Source: Bacteroidales bacterium (GTDB taxonomy: Bacteria; Bacteroidota; Bacteroidia; Bacteroidales; P3). Taken from it: 35,664 nucleotides of DNA. This document shows positions 25,017-34,528 of this stretch, one piece after another. Each line of letters starts with the position of its first letter. Position 1 is the first letter of the stretch. The translations under genes were made by a program, and so were the position numbers. The stretch lies in NCBI GenBank assembly GCA_024400415.1, contig JAKSMS010000018.1:1-35664 (forward strand), written 5' to 3'. The notes under the pieces were generated by a model. The model saw nothing but the letters and a program-made list of their open reading frames with translations. It was not told the DNA's origin and did no database searches.

Positions 25017-25477
25017 AATTTGATGTTTTCAAGTGTCTTTTTCATGGTGTTAATGACTCCTCTGGAGGTGTAGGTGGCACCAGCCACTGCGTCCACATCC
25101 TTGCTGAGGGCTTCTTTTGGGGTGAGGCCGTTCCAGGCGTTGAGCAGACCTCCTTTCTTCATGTGCTCTACATAGCCAGGGGTGTCCATATTGGGCAGCA
25201 GTATCACCTGTTTCACCTTCTTGTCGGTGCCGAATACTACCAGCAGGGGTGTTTCGCCTTTAAAGCCATTGATGCCGTCGCTGGCTGGCTTGGAATAGGC
25301 TGCATAGCCGATCACCTTGCCTTTGTTGTCGCTAACGGTGTAGAGATTCTTCTTCAAGGTAACCGACTGGGCAGTAGGGAAGGCAGGCTTGATGTCGTCT
25401 GGAACTGGCTGCGACTTTTGGGCGTTGCAGCCGGCAAAAGTGAAAGTTAAGGCTATTGCAATTAAAAGATTCTTCAT
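25013..25477 (-). CDS. FMN-binding domain lipoprotein, probably covalently flavinylated
   Basis: A 154-residue envelope lipoprotein with lipobox TFAGC (Cys17). The mature part is an FMN_bind domain like that of NqrC/RnfG. The segment DAVAGATYTS (129-138) fits the ApbE flavinylation pattern D-G/A-x-S/A-G-A-S/T-x-T/S, in which a threonine becomes covalently linked to FMN; Thr135 or Thr137 would be the attachment site. The middle (TPLLVVFGTDKKVKQVILLPNMDTPGYVEHM, about 76-106) is the usual central sheet. It lacks the membrane helix and Rnf/Nqr partners, so it acts alone as an extracytosolic electron carrier or flavin holder. It overlaps the DPP11-type gene by four bases (ATGA) and follows the metallopeptidase stop by nine bases. 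ApbE itself is not in the window. Confidence 0.9.
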   Translation of the reverse strand: MKNLLIAIALTFTFAGCNAQKSQPVPDDIKPAFPTAQSVTLKKNLYTVSDNKGKVIGYAAYSKPASDGINGFKGETPLLVVFGTDKKVKQVILLPNMDTPGYVEHMKKGGLLNAWNGLTPKEALSKDVDAVAGATYTSRGVINTMKKTLENIKL

Positions 25478-25486
25478 GGTTGTGCT

Positions 25487-27529
25487 TTATTTGTTGAGGA
25501 GTTGTTGGGCTGCCTTATGGGCTTCGTCGAGAAGCGGATGGGTGCTTACTTCGCTGCCTACGGCATGCTTCATCCAGGATTGGGGGGTAAGACGGCCGAC
25601 AGGATAGATACGGAGTATCTCGTCAGCGATGCACTTGCCCTTGATCTGCTGTTCGAGCTGGAATTGGATGATGTGGCCATAAGGATAGTTGGGCAGGTAG
25701 AGCGGCGAGTCGATCATGTGGCTGTAAATAGCCAGCAGGGGGCTGTCGTGTTCGCCGAGGACGGGTTCGAAATACTGGTTCCATACCTGCTGGGCAATAG
25801 CAATCACTTGGTCGCGCAGCTGTGCTGCGGTTGCCTCTGGATTTTCATAGAGCCATTTCCATGAATACATGTCTACGAGCGAAACTCCCATGATCTCGTA
25901 GCAGCCCCAGAAGATGTCGAGCGTGTTGAGGGCATCCTGATTAGGATCGGCTATGTGCATGCCGAGGAAGTCAAGGTCGCGGGTTTGGAAGATGAAGGCA
26001 AGTGCCTCGGTGAAGGCGGTGTTGGGCACTCCGCGGAGGGCGTAATAGTCTACGTTGTGCAGTGTGATGGTCTGCTCAACGTTGTGGCCAAACTCGTGTA
26101 CAGCGATATTGTATCCTTTATAGTCCATGCCGTCGGCACCGATGCGTGTACGCAGGCGTGCATTGTCGCATTTCATCATAGATTCAAGTGCATGGCCAGC
26201 ACCGCGAGAGGGGTCTACGGTCACGTTGGAACAGATGAATCGGTTGAAGTCGTCTTTGAATCCAAGCTGCTTGAGAATGGAGGGCATGCCTTTTTGAGCG
26301 AAAGCGTCTCGGTTTGGATAGAGGGCCTTGGTCTTGGAGGATAGGTCGTCCTCGTTTATGGCGCTTCTGGACTTGAAGCCGTCATACCAGATGTCGAATG
26401 GTTCGAGTTTGCGGCCTAGGCGCTGTTCTATCAGTGAGGCCACCTCTTTAATTTCAGGTGCACTGCAGAATTCGGTGAAGAGTTTCTCAATCTCGTCGTA
26501 GCTTACTTCCATGTCTTGGTTGAAAGCGCGGTCGATAGCGGTCTTATGAACGGGGCTGTATTTGTCGATCTGCTGCATGGCATGGAAGTTGTCGAGGAAG
26601 TACTGATAGCGGGTCAGCGGCTCGCTTTCGGCCTTGATTTCTTTGCCATTTTGAGATACGGCATTGGTGAAAGGATTCCATTCATACTGGTCGTTGTTGA
26701 TGACGCATTCTGGGATGCTTTGGTCGATGATGCGCTTCATCACCTGATAAATCATGCGCTGTTTGGCAAGGCCCTCTTCGCCATCGCTATAGTGGGTCTT
26801 GAGTTCGTCTCTCAGCCCCCAGTGGGTGATGAGTGCCATGTCGGGGAATATCTGCTTGTTATCATTGTTGCGAAGATGCCCCATCATGATGTTGTAGTTG
26901 GAGATGTAGTTATCGGCAGCGGCCAGCTGGTTGGCTAAGATCTGGTTGCATGAAGCTGGGATGCGAGAGGTGAAGAGGTCGCCTAGGCGTGCATAGGCCC
27001 AGTCCAGGCTGGTCCACTGCTCGTTCATGGCATCCTTCTCCTCAAGGCTGTAGTTGGGGAAGTTTAGCACCGTTACGAAGGCAATCTTGTTGGCAAACAT
27101 GTCGTCATCGAGATGTGCCGATGGGTCGAATCCGTTGAAGAGCTCATCGATAGGTTCAATGGGGTTGCCATCGTCTACATGGATGTGGAGTTTGAGGTCG
27201 GTGCCTATCTTGTTGTAGCAGCCCCACAGGCTTTCGAAGTTCTGTTGGAGTGTTTCTGCCAGTTTGAATCGGCTGGCGCTGTCGCCAACAAAATAGTCGT
27301 TGCAGAAGGCAACAAATTCGGCCGTGGTTCCGTCTTCGGCTCTCCACAGCGAGGCCACTTGCGGCACGCTGCGCTCAATCAGTGTAGCGCATTGTGGATA
27401 TTTCTCGCTCAGCGATGAGATGGCCTTGTTGATGGTATTGGGGTCGATGTTGCTAGATTGCTCATCGTTTTTGCTACCGCAGCCTGCAATACTCAGGGCG
27501 ATAATGGTCATCAAAAGCAGTCGTTTCAT
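25487..27529 (-). CDS. M3-like zinc metallopeptidase lipoprotein
   Basis: A 680-residue exported lipoprotein, lipobox SIAGC with Cys17. A zinc-protease signature HEFGH lies at 478-482. A glutamate at 508 (NTAFTEALAF) sits thirty residues after the first histidine, close to the spacing in M3 oligopeptidases (HEFGHALH...VPRDFVE). The rest is helical, which suits the M3 fold. I infer an envelope oligopeptidase of gluzincin type, but similarity outside the active site is not obvious to me, so the family label is provisional; M49 (HEXXGH) is excluded by the motif. The start at 27529 begins the signal peptide, 16 codons inside the open frame. It is followed after nine bases by the FMN lipoprotein gene. 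Confidence 0.8.
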   Translation of the reverse strand: MKRLLLMTIIALSIAGCGSKNDEQSSNIDPNTINKAISSLSEKYPQCATLIERSVPQVASLWRAEDGTTAEFVAFCNDYFVGDSASRFKLAETLQQNFESLWGCYNKIGTDLKLHIHVDDGNPIEPIDELFNGFDPSAHLDDDMFANKIAFVTVLNFPNYSLEEKDAMNEQWTSLDWAYARLGDLFTSRIPASCNQILANQLAAADNYISNYNIMMGHLRNNDNKQIFPDMALITHWGLRDELKTHYSDGEEGLAKQRMIYQVMKRIIDQSIPECVINNDQYEWNPFTNAVSQNGKEIKAESEPLTRYQYFLDNFHAMQQIDKYSPVHKTAIDRAFNQDMEVSYDEIEKLFTEFCSAPEIKEVASLIEQRLGRKLEPFDIWYDGFKSRSAINEDDLSSKTKALYPNRDAFAQKGMPSILKQLGFKDDFNRFICSNVTVDPSRGAGHALESMMKCDNARLRTRIGADGMDYKGYNIAVHEFGHNVEQTITLHNVDYYALRGVPNTAFTEALAFIFQTRDLDFLGMHIADPNQDALNTLDIFWGCYEIMGVSLVDMYSWKWLYENPEATAAQLRDQVIAIAQQVWNQYFEPVLGEHDSPLLAIYSHMIDSPLYLPNYPYGHIIQFQLEQQIKGKCIADEILRIYPVGRLTPQSWMKHAVGSEVSTHPLLDEAHKAAQQLLNK

Positions 27530-27555
27530 GATGGGTCTTATATTTTTTTTTGGTA

Positions 27556-27975
27556 TTATAAAATCAATTCTGCGCATGAGGTCTCGGTCTCATAGAGTTT
27601 GAGCGAGTGTAGTCTCACATTTTCGGGGAACTCGGTGAGCAGTATCTTCGAGAAGTGGATAATAAGGTTCTCGGATGTGGGCTGCCAGTCGGTGATAATC
27701 AACTTAGTGTCCATGTCGGTAGGCAGCGGAGTGGTTCTTGACAGGACCAAGGCGTGGTCGAAAGGTTCCACAATCTTGTCGTTCACAATCTGCTTCAGCT
27801 GGTTGAAGTCTACCACCATTCCGTCTTTGGGCGATGCTTGGTCATCGAGAGGCTCGCCTTCCACAGTTACGAATAGGTGATAGGTATGGCCGTGAATATT
27901 GCGGCACTTACCGTCGTATCCGGTCAAGGCGTGGGCCATATCAAAGGAGAATTCCTTGGTGAGTCTCAGTTTCAT
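27556..27975 (-). CDS. queD: 6-carboxytetrahydropterin synthase QueD
   Basis: Cytoplasmic enzyme of queuosine and 7-deazapurine synthesis, converting dihydroneopterin triphosphate to 6-carboxytetrahydropterin. The 139 residues include zinc ligands His15 (FDMAHAL), His28 and His30 within CRNIHGH (24-30), the C-x3-H-G-H arrangement with catalytic Cys24 that separates QueD from mammalian pyruvoyl-tetrahydropterin synthases. The VVDFNQLK stretch (54-61), DHALVL (73-78) and PTSENL (99-104) complete the family pattern. Its ATG overlaps the clpX stop (ATGA), so it is translated with clpX. No other que gene is in the window. Confidence 0.94.
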   Translation of the reverse strand: MKLRLTKEFSFDMAHALTGYDGKCRNIHGHTYHLFVTVEGEPLDDQASPKDGMVVDFNQLKQIVNDKIVEPFDHALVLSRTTPLPTDMDTKLIITDWQPTSENLIIHFSKILLTEFPENVRLHSLKLYETETSCAELIL

Positions 27976-29219
27976 TGTTTAAGGGATTTGTTGATTCCTG
28001 ACTTCTCGATCTTGTCGAGAGCCATCTTCTTACTGATTTTGATTTTCGAACCCTTCGCACTCTTTGGAAGATCGAACATGATGTCGGTCATGATGCTTTC
28101 CATGATGCCCCTCAGGCCGCGTGCCCCAAGGTTGTATTCCACCGCCTTGTCTACGATGGCATCGAGAGCCCCTTTGTCGAATTCAAGTTCCACGTCATCC
28201 ATCTTGAACAGTTCCTGATACTGCTTGGTGAGAGCATTTTTGGGTTCAGTCAAGATGCGGCGTAGGGCTGGCTTATCGAGCGGATTGAGGTAGGTCAACA
28301 ACGGGAAACGTCCAATGAGTTCGGGTATCAGGCCAAACTTCTTAAGGTCCATCGGCAAAATGTATTGCAGCATGTTGTGGCGGTCGAGGTCTTCACGGGT
28401 CTTCGTGCCGCTGAATCCGATAGCGTTAGACTTGAGTCGGCTGGCAATATCGCGCTCTATGCCGTCGAATGCGCCGCCTGAGATGAAGAGTATATTGCGG
28501 GTGTTCACCTGTATCATTTTCTGTTCTGGGTGCTTGCGTCCGCCCTGAGGAGGTACGTTTACCACGGCGCCTTCGAGCAGTTTGAGCATGGCCTGCTGCA
28601 CGCCTTCGCCCGATACGTCTCGGGTGATGGAGGGGTTGTCCCCTTTGCGGGCTATCTTGTCTATTTCGTCGATGAATACGATGCCGCGTTCGGCTGCTGC
28701 TACGTCGTAGTCGGCTGCCTGAAGCAGCCTTACTAGCACATTCTCCACATCGTCGCCCACATAGCCGGCCTCGGTGAGGGTGGTGGCATCGGCGATGCAG
28801 AATGGCACGTCGAGTATCTTGGCGATAGTACGCGCCATGAGTGTCTTTCCGGTTCCGGTTTCACCCACGATCACGATATTGGACTTCTCTATCTCCACAT
28901 CGTTCTTGTCATTGTGGGTCTCATAGTATTTGAGCCTTTTGTAGTGATTGTACACGGCCACAGAAAGCACTCTCTTGGCATTGTCCTGACCGATTATATA
29001 TTGATCGAGGTGCGCCTTGATTTCTTCTGGTGTTGGTATATTTTGGGTGGTTCTACTTTTCTTAGAGGTTTGTTGGTCATGCTCTTTGAAGATGTTTACT
29101 GCTGCGTCTACGCAGTCCTGGCAGATGAGGCCAGAGAGTCCCTCTAGAAGGATTCCTGCTTCTTGTTCGGGACGTCCGCAGAATGAGCAGTGGCGATGTG
29201 AGTTGTTACGGGTTGCCAT
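27972..29219 (-). CDS. clpX: ATP-dependent Clp protease ATP-binding subunit ClpX
   Basis: AAA+ unfoldase that delivers tagged proteins to ClpP. The 415 residues have an N-terminal zinc finger with cysteines 11, 14, 33 and 36, Walker A GETGTGKT at 119-126, the pore loop GYVG at 152-155, Walker B FIDEID at 182-187, the RKH loop at 228-230 and the ClpP-docking IGF tripeptide at 267-269. All functional loops are intact, so it should partner ClpP, which is not in this window; clpX usually follows clpP, here it follows rodA by three bases. The start ATG 29219 directly precedes the zinc finger. It is followed by queD with a four-base overlap. Confidence 0.97.
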   Translation of the reverse strand: MATRNNSHRHCSFCGRPEQEAGILLEGLSGLICQDCVDAAVNIFKEHDQQTSKKSRTTQNIPTPEEIKAHLDQYIIGQDNAKRVLSVAVYNHYKRLKYYETHNDKNDVEIEKSNIVIVGETGTGKTLMARTIAKILDVPFCIADATTLTEAGYVGDDVENVLVRLLQAADYDVAAAERGIVFIDEIDKIARKGDNPSITRDVSGEGVQQAMLKLLEGAVVNVPPQGGRKHPEQKMIQVNTRNILFISGGAFDGIERDIASRLKSNAIGFSGTKTREDLDRHNMLQYILPMDLKKFGLIPELIGRFPLLTYLNPLDKPALRRILTEPKNALTKQYQELFKMDDVELEFDKGALDAIVDKAVEYNLGARGLRGIMESIMTDIMFDLPKSAKGSKIKISKKMALDKIEKSGINKSLKQ

Positions 29220-29222
29220 AAG

Positions 29223-30482
29223 TTATAATAATTGGTTTCGGTCAGCGTCTTGACGAATAAAAATGAATAGCAGTATGGTGAATGCCAATAATGACGATCC
29301 TCCATAGCTGAAGAAGGGTAGCGGGATGCCGATTACCGGCAGCAGTCCTAGCACCATGCCTATATTAATCAGCACATGCATAAAGAGGATGCTTGCCACC
29401 GAATACCCATAGAATCGGCTATAGGTGCTGCGTTGCCTTTCGGCCATGGCGATGATCCTCATCAGCAGTGCCATGTAGAGTATGATCAAGGTGGTGCTGC
29501 CAACGAATCCCCACTCTTCTCCCACGGTGCAGAAGATAAAGTCGGTTTCCTGTTCGGGCACGAAATCGGCCTTGGTAATGGTGCCGGCCAGGAATCCCTT
29601 GCCAAGGAATCCTCCCGACCCGATGGCTATCTTGGATTGGTGCACGTTGTAGCCTGCCCCTTTGATATCTTCGGTCTTGCCTAGCAGCACGTCGATGCGT
29701 TCACGCTGGTGTGACTGAAGGACGTTGTTGAAGGCGAAGTCTACCGACAGCGTAAAGAGCGTGCACACCACAAAGAATCCTATTGTCTTCATCCAGTCTT
29801 TGCGAGTGCGTTTGTTCAGCCAAACAAACAGATACAGCGCGCAGCAGGCAGCGATGAGGGCTATCATCACCCAGTTATTGACCAATAGGGCCAGCACAAA
29901 GAGTACAATAACCACCGCACCAAGTATCAGCACATAGTGGGTGAGGCCTTCGCGGAACATAGGGAATACGAAACCGGCAAACACCATGGCCGATCCCGTA
30001 TCGTCCTGCATCAGAATGAGCAATGCAGGTATGCCCAGTATGGCGAGCGCCCAAAACCATGTCTTGGGTTTGGAGGTGTCTAGATCTATGGCACTCATGT
30101 ATTTCGATAGCGCCAAGGCCGTGGCAAATTTAGCAAACTCCGCCGGCTGGAACTTAAAGAAGCCAAAGTTTATCCAGCCTTTTCCGCCATTGACCACCTG
30201 GCCTATAAAGAGGGTGACGACTAGCAGTCCTAGCACCACCACATATATGGCATAAGAGGTGTTGGAGAATAGCCGCGGCTCTATCATGAGTATGGAAAAA
30301 GCAAGCATGGCGGCCAATGCTATCCAGATAATCTGTTTGCCATGTTGGCAGCTAAGGTCGAAGATGGAGGCATGCAGCTCGTCGTAGCATGCGGCATAGA
30401 TATTCACCCAGCCAAAAAGGATGATGGCTATATAAAGGGCTATGGTTACGCCGTCGTATTTCTTTTTCTCGCTGTTCTGCAT
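29223..30482 (-). CDS. rodA: Rod shape-determining protein RodA (SEDS glycosyltransferase)
   Basis: Inner-membrane peptidoglycan polymerase of 419 residues with about ten transmembrane segments that works with the transpeptidase encoded just upstream. SEDS hallmarks are GGKGWINFGFFKFQPAEFAKF (about 99-119), PEQETDFIFCTVGEEWG (about 315-331, carrying the catalytic aspartate) and GIPLPFFSYGGSSLLA (about 386-401). It starts nine bases after the mrdA stop and ends three bases before clpX, so all are one transcript. The mrdA-rodA order is the usual elongasome pair, but mreBCD, often just ahead in this phylum, is not present. Confidence 0.96.
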   Translation of the reverse strand: MQNSEKKKYDGVTIALYIAIILFGWVNIYAACYDELHASIFDLSCQHGKQIIWIALAAMLAFSILMIEPRLFSNTSYAIYVVVLGLLVVTLFIGQVVNGGKGWINFGFFKFQPAEFAKFATALALSKYMSAIDLDTSKPKTWFWALAILGIPALLILMQDDTGSAMVFAGFVFPMFREGLTHYVLILGAVVIVLFVLALLVNNWVMIALIAACCALYLFVWLNKRTRKDWMKTIGFFVVCTLFTLSVDFAFNNVLQSHQRERIDVLLGKTEDIKGAGYNVHQSKIAIGSGGFLGKGFLAGTITKADFVPEQETDFIFCTVGEEWGFVGSTTLIILYMALLMRIIAMAERQRSTYSRFYGYSVASILFMHVLINIGMVLGLLPVIGIPLPFFSYGGSSLLAFTILLFIFIRQDADRNQLL

Positions 30483-30491
30483 GGCTGATGG

Positions 30492-32348
30492 CTATTTCTT
30501 TTTAGGTTTTACGTATCTCACCAGGGGGAGCCTCTGGCATGGAGCGGCTTCCATGTAGGTACGCTCAAATTCTGTTCGCTTCACTTCGCCTCTGATATAT
30601 TTCTCGATCACCAGACTGGCAATAGGTGCTGCCCACACGCCGCCGGCGCCAGCGTTCTCTACGTATACTGCTACGGCTATCTTAGGATTGTTCATAGGGG
30701 CAAAGCATACAAATACCGAATGGTCTATGCCCTTGTTCTGTGCCGTTCCGGTCTTGCCGCAGATGTCAATGTCTTCAATGTTGGCGCGGTGGGCCGTTCC
30801 TCCAGCGGTGTGCACCACGTCATACATGCCTCGGGCGGCAATGTCGAAGTATTTGCTCTGTATGCCTAGGTCGTGGCGCTGCTTGAACTCTTCGCGTGTC
30901 AGCGAGTCTGGACCATAGTATTTCACCACGTGGGGCGTATAGTAGTATCCGCGGTTGGCCACGATGCAGGCTAGGTTGGCCATCTGCAGTGGCACTACCG
31001 TCACCTCGCCTTGCCCGATACTGTTGGAATAGATCGTTGAGAAGGCCCACTTGCCTTCGCCGTACCACTTGTTGTAGAAGGCGGTGTCAGGAATAAAGCC
31101 TTTCGACACATTGGGCAGGTCTATGGGCAGTTTCTGGCCAAATCCGAACCGCAGCATATAGTCGTGCCATATGGTGAGGCCATACTGGCTGTCCTTGTAT
31201 ATGCTTTTGAACTTTCCTTGCTGTATGATGCGTTTGTAGGTGTAGTAGAAGTAGGGGTTGCACGACATCTTGATGGCCTCCTGTACCGACCGCGCGCTTG
31301 GGTGATTGTGGCAGCCTACTAGGCTCTTGTCGCATGGGAATCCAGTGCCAGGGTCTATCACTCCCAGTTCAAGGCCTATCATCGATTGTGCCACTTTGAA
31401 GATCGATCCTGGAGGATATGCTGCCTGCAATGCTCGGTTGAAGAGCGGCTTGGCTATGTCTTCCGACAGTATCTGATAGTTGGCACCTCTTACTCGGCCC
31501 ACCAGCAGGTTGGGATCATAGCAGGGAGCCGACACCAGGGCTAGCACTTCGCCAGTAGATGGCTCTATGGCCACCACGCAGCCGCGCTTGTTGGCCATCA
31601 GCTTCTCGGCATATTCCTGCAAGTCGGCATCTAGGGTGGTATAGAGGTTGCTTCCGGCTACGGGCAGCGTGTCGAAAAGTCCGTTCTGGTATGAGCCTAT
31701 CTCGCGGTTGTGCACGTCCACATGCACTACCTTCTTGCCTTTGATGCCGCGAAGCTCCTTCTCATACGCCGCCTCCAATCCGCTTTTGCCTATGTAGTCG
31801 CCACGCTTGTAGTAGGGGTCCTTCTCTAGGTCGTTTTCGTTCACCTCGCCCACATAGCCCAACACGTGGGCTGCAATAGGCCGGTCGTATATCCTCAGCG
31901 TGCGCTGCTGCAGATAAAAGCCTTTGAATTTGTAGAGCGAACTCTCCCATGCGGCTTTCTCCTGCATCGATATCTGCTTCATGAAGATCGATGCCGAATA
32001 GGTGGAGTAGGTGCGGGCCTTCTTCATCCTCTCATCGAATTCCTCGCGGCTTATGCCTACCTTTTTGCAGAAATAGTTCGTGTCCAAGCCTTTCACCATG
32101 CGGGGTATCACCATCAGGTCGAATACCGCCTCGTTGTGCACCATCAGTTCTCCGTTGCGGTCATATATGTAGCCGCGTGCTGGGAACTGGGTAAGGTTTC
32201 TCAATGCCTGCTTGTTTGCCAGCTCTTTGTATTCCTGGTCGAAGATCTGAAGCATGGCCAGCCTGAAGATAAACACCGCCCCTACCACAGCAAAGATGAT
32301 CTTCACGATGGTGGCACGCTGATGGTATTGGGCGCTGTTTTTGGGCAT
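30492..32348 (-). CDS. mrdA: Penicillin-binding protein 2 (elongasome transpeptidase)
   Basis: Class B transpeptidase of 618 residues that cross-links side-wall peptidoglycan made by RodA. It has one N-terminal membrane anchor (about 12-34), then the dimerisation domain starting with PARGYIYDRNGE (56-67). The catalytic domain has Ser315-x-x-Lys318 (PPGSIFK), the SxN motif Ser362-Cys-Asn364 and the KTG triad at 532-534. The basic C-terminal tail (YVKPKKK) is common. The start ATG 32348 is seven codons upstream of the basic segment leading to the anchor. Seventy bases separate it from the DUF2723 gene; I saw no exact promoter there, so it is probably part of the long transcript. Confidence 0.96.
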   Translation of the reverse strand: MPKNSAQYHQRATIVKIIFAVVGAVFIFRLAMLQIFDQEYKELANKQALRNLTQFPARGYIYDRNGELMVHNEAVFDLMVIPRMVKGLDTNYFCKKVGISREEFDERMKKARTYSTYSASIFMKQISMQEKAAWESSLYKFKGFYLQQRTLRIYDRPIAAHVLGYVGEVNENDLEKDPYYKRGDYIGKSGLEAAYEKELRGIKGKKVVHVDVHNREIGSYQNGLFDTLPVAGSNLYTTLDADLQEYAEKLMANKRGCVVAIEPSTGEVLALVSAPCYDPNLLVGRVRGANYQILSEDIAKPLFNRALQAAYPPGSIFKVAQSMIGLELGVIDPGTGFPCDKSLVGCHNHPSARSVQEAIKMSCNPYFYYTYKRIIQQGKFKSIYKDSQYGLTIWHDYMLRFGFGQKLPIDLPNVSKGFIPDTAFYNKWYGEGKWAFSTIYSNSIGQGEVTVVPLQMANLACIVANRGYYYTPHVVKYYGPDSLTREEFKQRHDLGIQSKYFDIAARGMYDVVHTAGGTAHRANIEDIDICGKTGTAQNKGIDHSVFVCFAPMNNPKIAVAVYVENAGAGGVWAAPIASLVIEKYIRGEVKRTEFERTYMEAAPCQRLPLVRYVKPKKK

Positions 32349-32418
32349 CTTTTTCGGTCCTTTTTTTACGGATTATTACTCTTTAACTCAAGAAATCCTT
32401 TTTTATTGTGGTATATTA

Positions 32419-34524
32419 TTAATAATGGGTCTGGAGATTCCTCATCACTTCCCTTCTCGGCTGAAGCGTGTAGCCTATATATCTTTGCCGTTTGGGATCT
32501 ATGGTGTTGAAGTAGTCTAGCTCTTTTCTCAGTCGTTCGCGCAGAGAGCCGCTCATCGATAGGGCTGCGCTGTCCGACTCTCGACCCATCAGACAAGCAG
32601 CCTTGTACATGATGTTAGGGTCTTGGATGCAGCTCCACGGAATCTCTTCCATCGTTTTTGCCAGCAGGTCTCTCCCTTTGTCGGCGTCGCCTTGGTCCAT
32701 CAGGTTCTCTGCCACCAGCAGCATGTCTTTGTAGTACTGCTCTAGGAATCGGCCCGAGACCTCGTCTACGTATACCCCCTCCATCTTTCTCCAGCCCAGG
32801 TCGTTCATGGCGTGTCTGTAGGCCTCCTGCGCCAGCACGCTGTCGCAGCCTTCGGGCACTATCCTATAGCCGAATCCGCTCAGGCCCAGCATCCCTTCAA
32901 AGTATTGTGCAGAGCTGTTGTAGGCGTAATGGGTCAGATATATAGGCCTTGTCTCTATTTCGGCGTATACTTTCTCCAGCATGCGTCGAGTGCCGCCCAT
33001 CAGCGAGATGTTCCTCACCTCCACGTCGGTGCGGAATCCCTCTACCTCTTGGGCATACCACAGTGGGAATGTGTCGTTGTCGCCGGCGGTGAGCAGCAGG
33101 GCGCCCTGGTCGCAGCTGTTCAGTATATTGTGTGCGGTGTCAGCGGCCAGGTATCTGCGGCTGCGGTCGTGGTCGTCATAGTTCTGCCAGCCCATCAGCG
33201 CCGGTATCAGCAGCAGGGTGTAGGGCAGGCATTTCCCCCATTTTTCGGCCAGCGTTGCCGCCCCTATCCCTATCCATATCGCAAAGGCATAGAACGAGAG
33301 CACGTAGGCATAGTCTCGCTCCCTCGGCTCGTAGCAGGGGTGGTTGAGGTACAGGTTCAGTATCAGGCCGCCCATCAAGAATAGCGCCATCACCATCCAG
33401 AACCCCCTCCTCGATAGCCTACGGTGGCTTAGCATGCCTATCAGCCCCAGTAGCAGCGGCAGCATAAAGTATCGGTTATGGCCTTTGCGGGGCAGGCTCT
33501 CGGGCATCTTGGCCGCGGTGCCTACAATCGGCCTGTCAATGAAGGGTATGCCCGTTATGCATTGTCCGTTCATCATGGAGCCGTAGCCTTGCCGGTCGTT
33601 ATAGCGCCCGCCAAAGTTCCACATCAGGTAGCGCCCATACATATACCATATCTGGTACGAGGCCAGGTATTCCCAGTCTCCCCCTTTGCTGGCCCAGGTC
33701 TGGCTGTATTCGTCGTCGTGCCTGTGGTGCCGCCATCTGCGCGGCCATAGGGGAGCCTTCTCGTATTGGTCTCGAGCCATGTAGTGCTTCATGCCCTCCC
33801 AGGTCGACGGATTCCCCTGATTGATGGCAGGATGGGCATTAGCCCTAATAGGTATGATCAGGTATGGCGTGAGCCCTAGCGCAAAGAGCAGCAGCGCCAA
33901 GGGTATCAGCTTCTTCAGCTGGCTCCATTCTTTTCGTTTGGCTGTCAGGTATATCAGCAGCAAGGCTGGAGTGGCGAGCAGCGACAGCTGGTGCACGCAT
34001 ACCGAGAGGCCTAGCAGCAATGCCGTCAGCAGTATCCATCTTCCGGCCCGTTGCCGGTCTTCGTCTGTGGCCCATCTCAGCATGGCCCATATCATGGCGG
34101 CCGACATCGCCATCGAGAGGCTGTATACCTCGCTCTCCACAGCCGAGAACCACGCTGTGTCGCACAGCATGTAGCATCCGGCACCTATTGCCGCCCCCAA
34201 CAGAGGCCGCCTGCTGTGTCGCAGCAGTAAGGCCAGACTCCAGAACAGCATCATCACCGCCACACCGCCAGCCACAGCCGAGAGGGCATTGCTCCACCAC
34301 GCCACCCGTGCCGTATTGCCAAAGGCCAACAGAGTGAACAGGTGCGCCAGCAGTTGGTAGAAAGGCGCTCCTGGCGGGTGCCCAACCCCTAGTCCGTACG
34401 ATGTGGCTATGAATTCGCCGCAGTCCCAAAAGCTCACGTCGGGCTCCAGGGTGAGCAGATACAGCCCTGTGGCTGCCGCACCCATCATCCACCCCATCCA
34501 TCTGGTCTGCCGGCGCTTATCCAT
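32419..34524 (-). CDS. DUF2723 multi-spanning membrane protein (predicted glycosyltransferase)
   Basis: A 701-residue inner-membrane protein with about ten or more hydrophobic segments in its first two thirds and a soluble C-terminal third. The family hallmark is clear: LEPDVSFWDCGEFIA (26-40) with the conserved acidic pair Asp34 and Glu37, followed by GHPPGAPFYQ (48-57). DUF2723 is distantly related to protein O-mannosyltransferases and is thought to transfer sugars from a lipid carrier on the outer face of the membrane; the bacterial reaction is not established. Many Bacteroidota members exceed 1000 residues, so this one is short. It lies four bases after lptE and before mrdA, an envelope-building neighbourhood. 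Confidence 0.9.
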   Translation of the reverse strand: MDKRRQTRWMGWMMGAAATGLYLLTLEPDVSFWDCGEFIATSYGLGVGHPPGAPFYQLLAHLFTLLAFGNTARVAWWSNALSAVAGGVAVMMLFWSLALLLRHSRRPLLGAAIGAGCYMLCDTAWFSAVESEVYSLSMAMSAAMIWAMLRWATDEDRQRAGRWILLTALLLGLSVCVHQLSLLATPALLLIYLTAKRKEWSQLKKLIPLALLLFALGLTPYLIIPIRANAHPAINQGNPSTWEGMKHYMARDQYEKAPLWPRRWRHHRHDDEYSQTWASKGGDWEYLASYQIWYMYGRYLMWNFGGRYNDRQGYGSMMNGQCITGIPFIDRPIVGTAAKMPESLPRKGHNRYFMLPLLLGLIGMLSHRRLSRRGFWMVMALFLMGGLILNLYLNHPCYEPRERDYAYVLSFYAFAIWIGIGAATLAEKWGKCLPYTLLLIPALMGWQNYDDHDRSRRYLAADTAHNILNSCDQGALLLTAGDNDTFPLWYAQEVEGFRTDVEVRNISLMGGTRRMLEKVYAEIETRPIYLTHYAYNSSAQYFEGMLGLSGFGYRIVPEGCDSVLAQEAYRHAMNDLGWRKMEGVYVDEVSGRFLEQYYKDMLLVAENLMDQGDADKGRDLLAKTMEEIPWSCIQDPNIMYKAACLMGRESDSAALSMSGSLRERLRKELDYFNTIDPKRQRYIGYTLQPRREVMRNLQTHY

Positions 34525-34528
34525 AGCC

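Noticed and set aside
25487..27529. Dipeptidyl peptidase III (M49)
   Set aside because: M49 needs HEXXGH; the motif here is HEFGH with a glutamate thirty residues on, as in M3-like enzymes.
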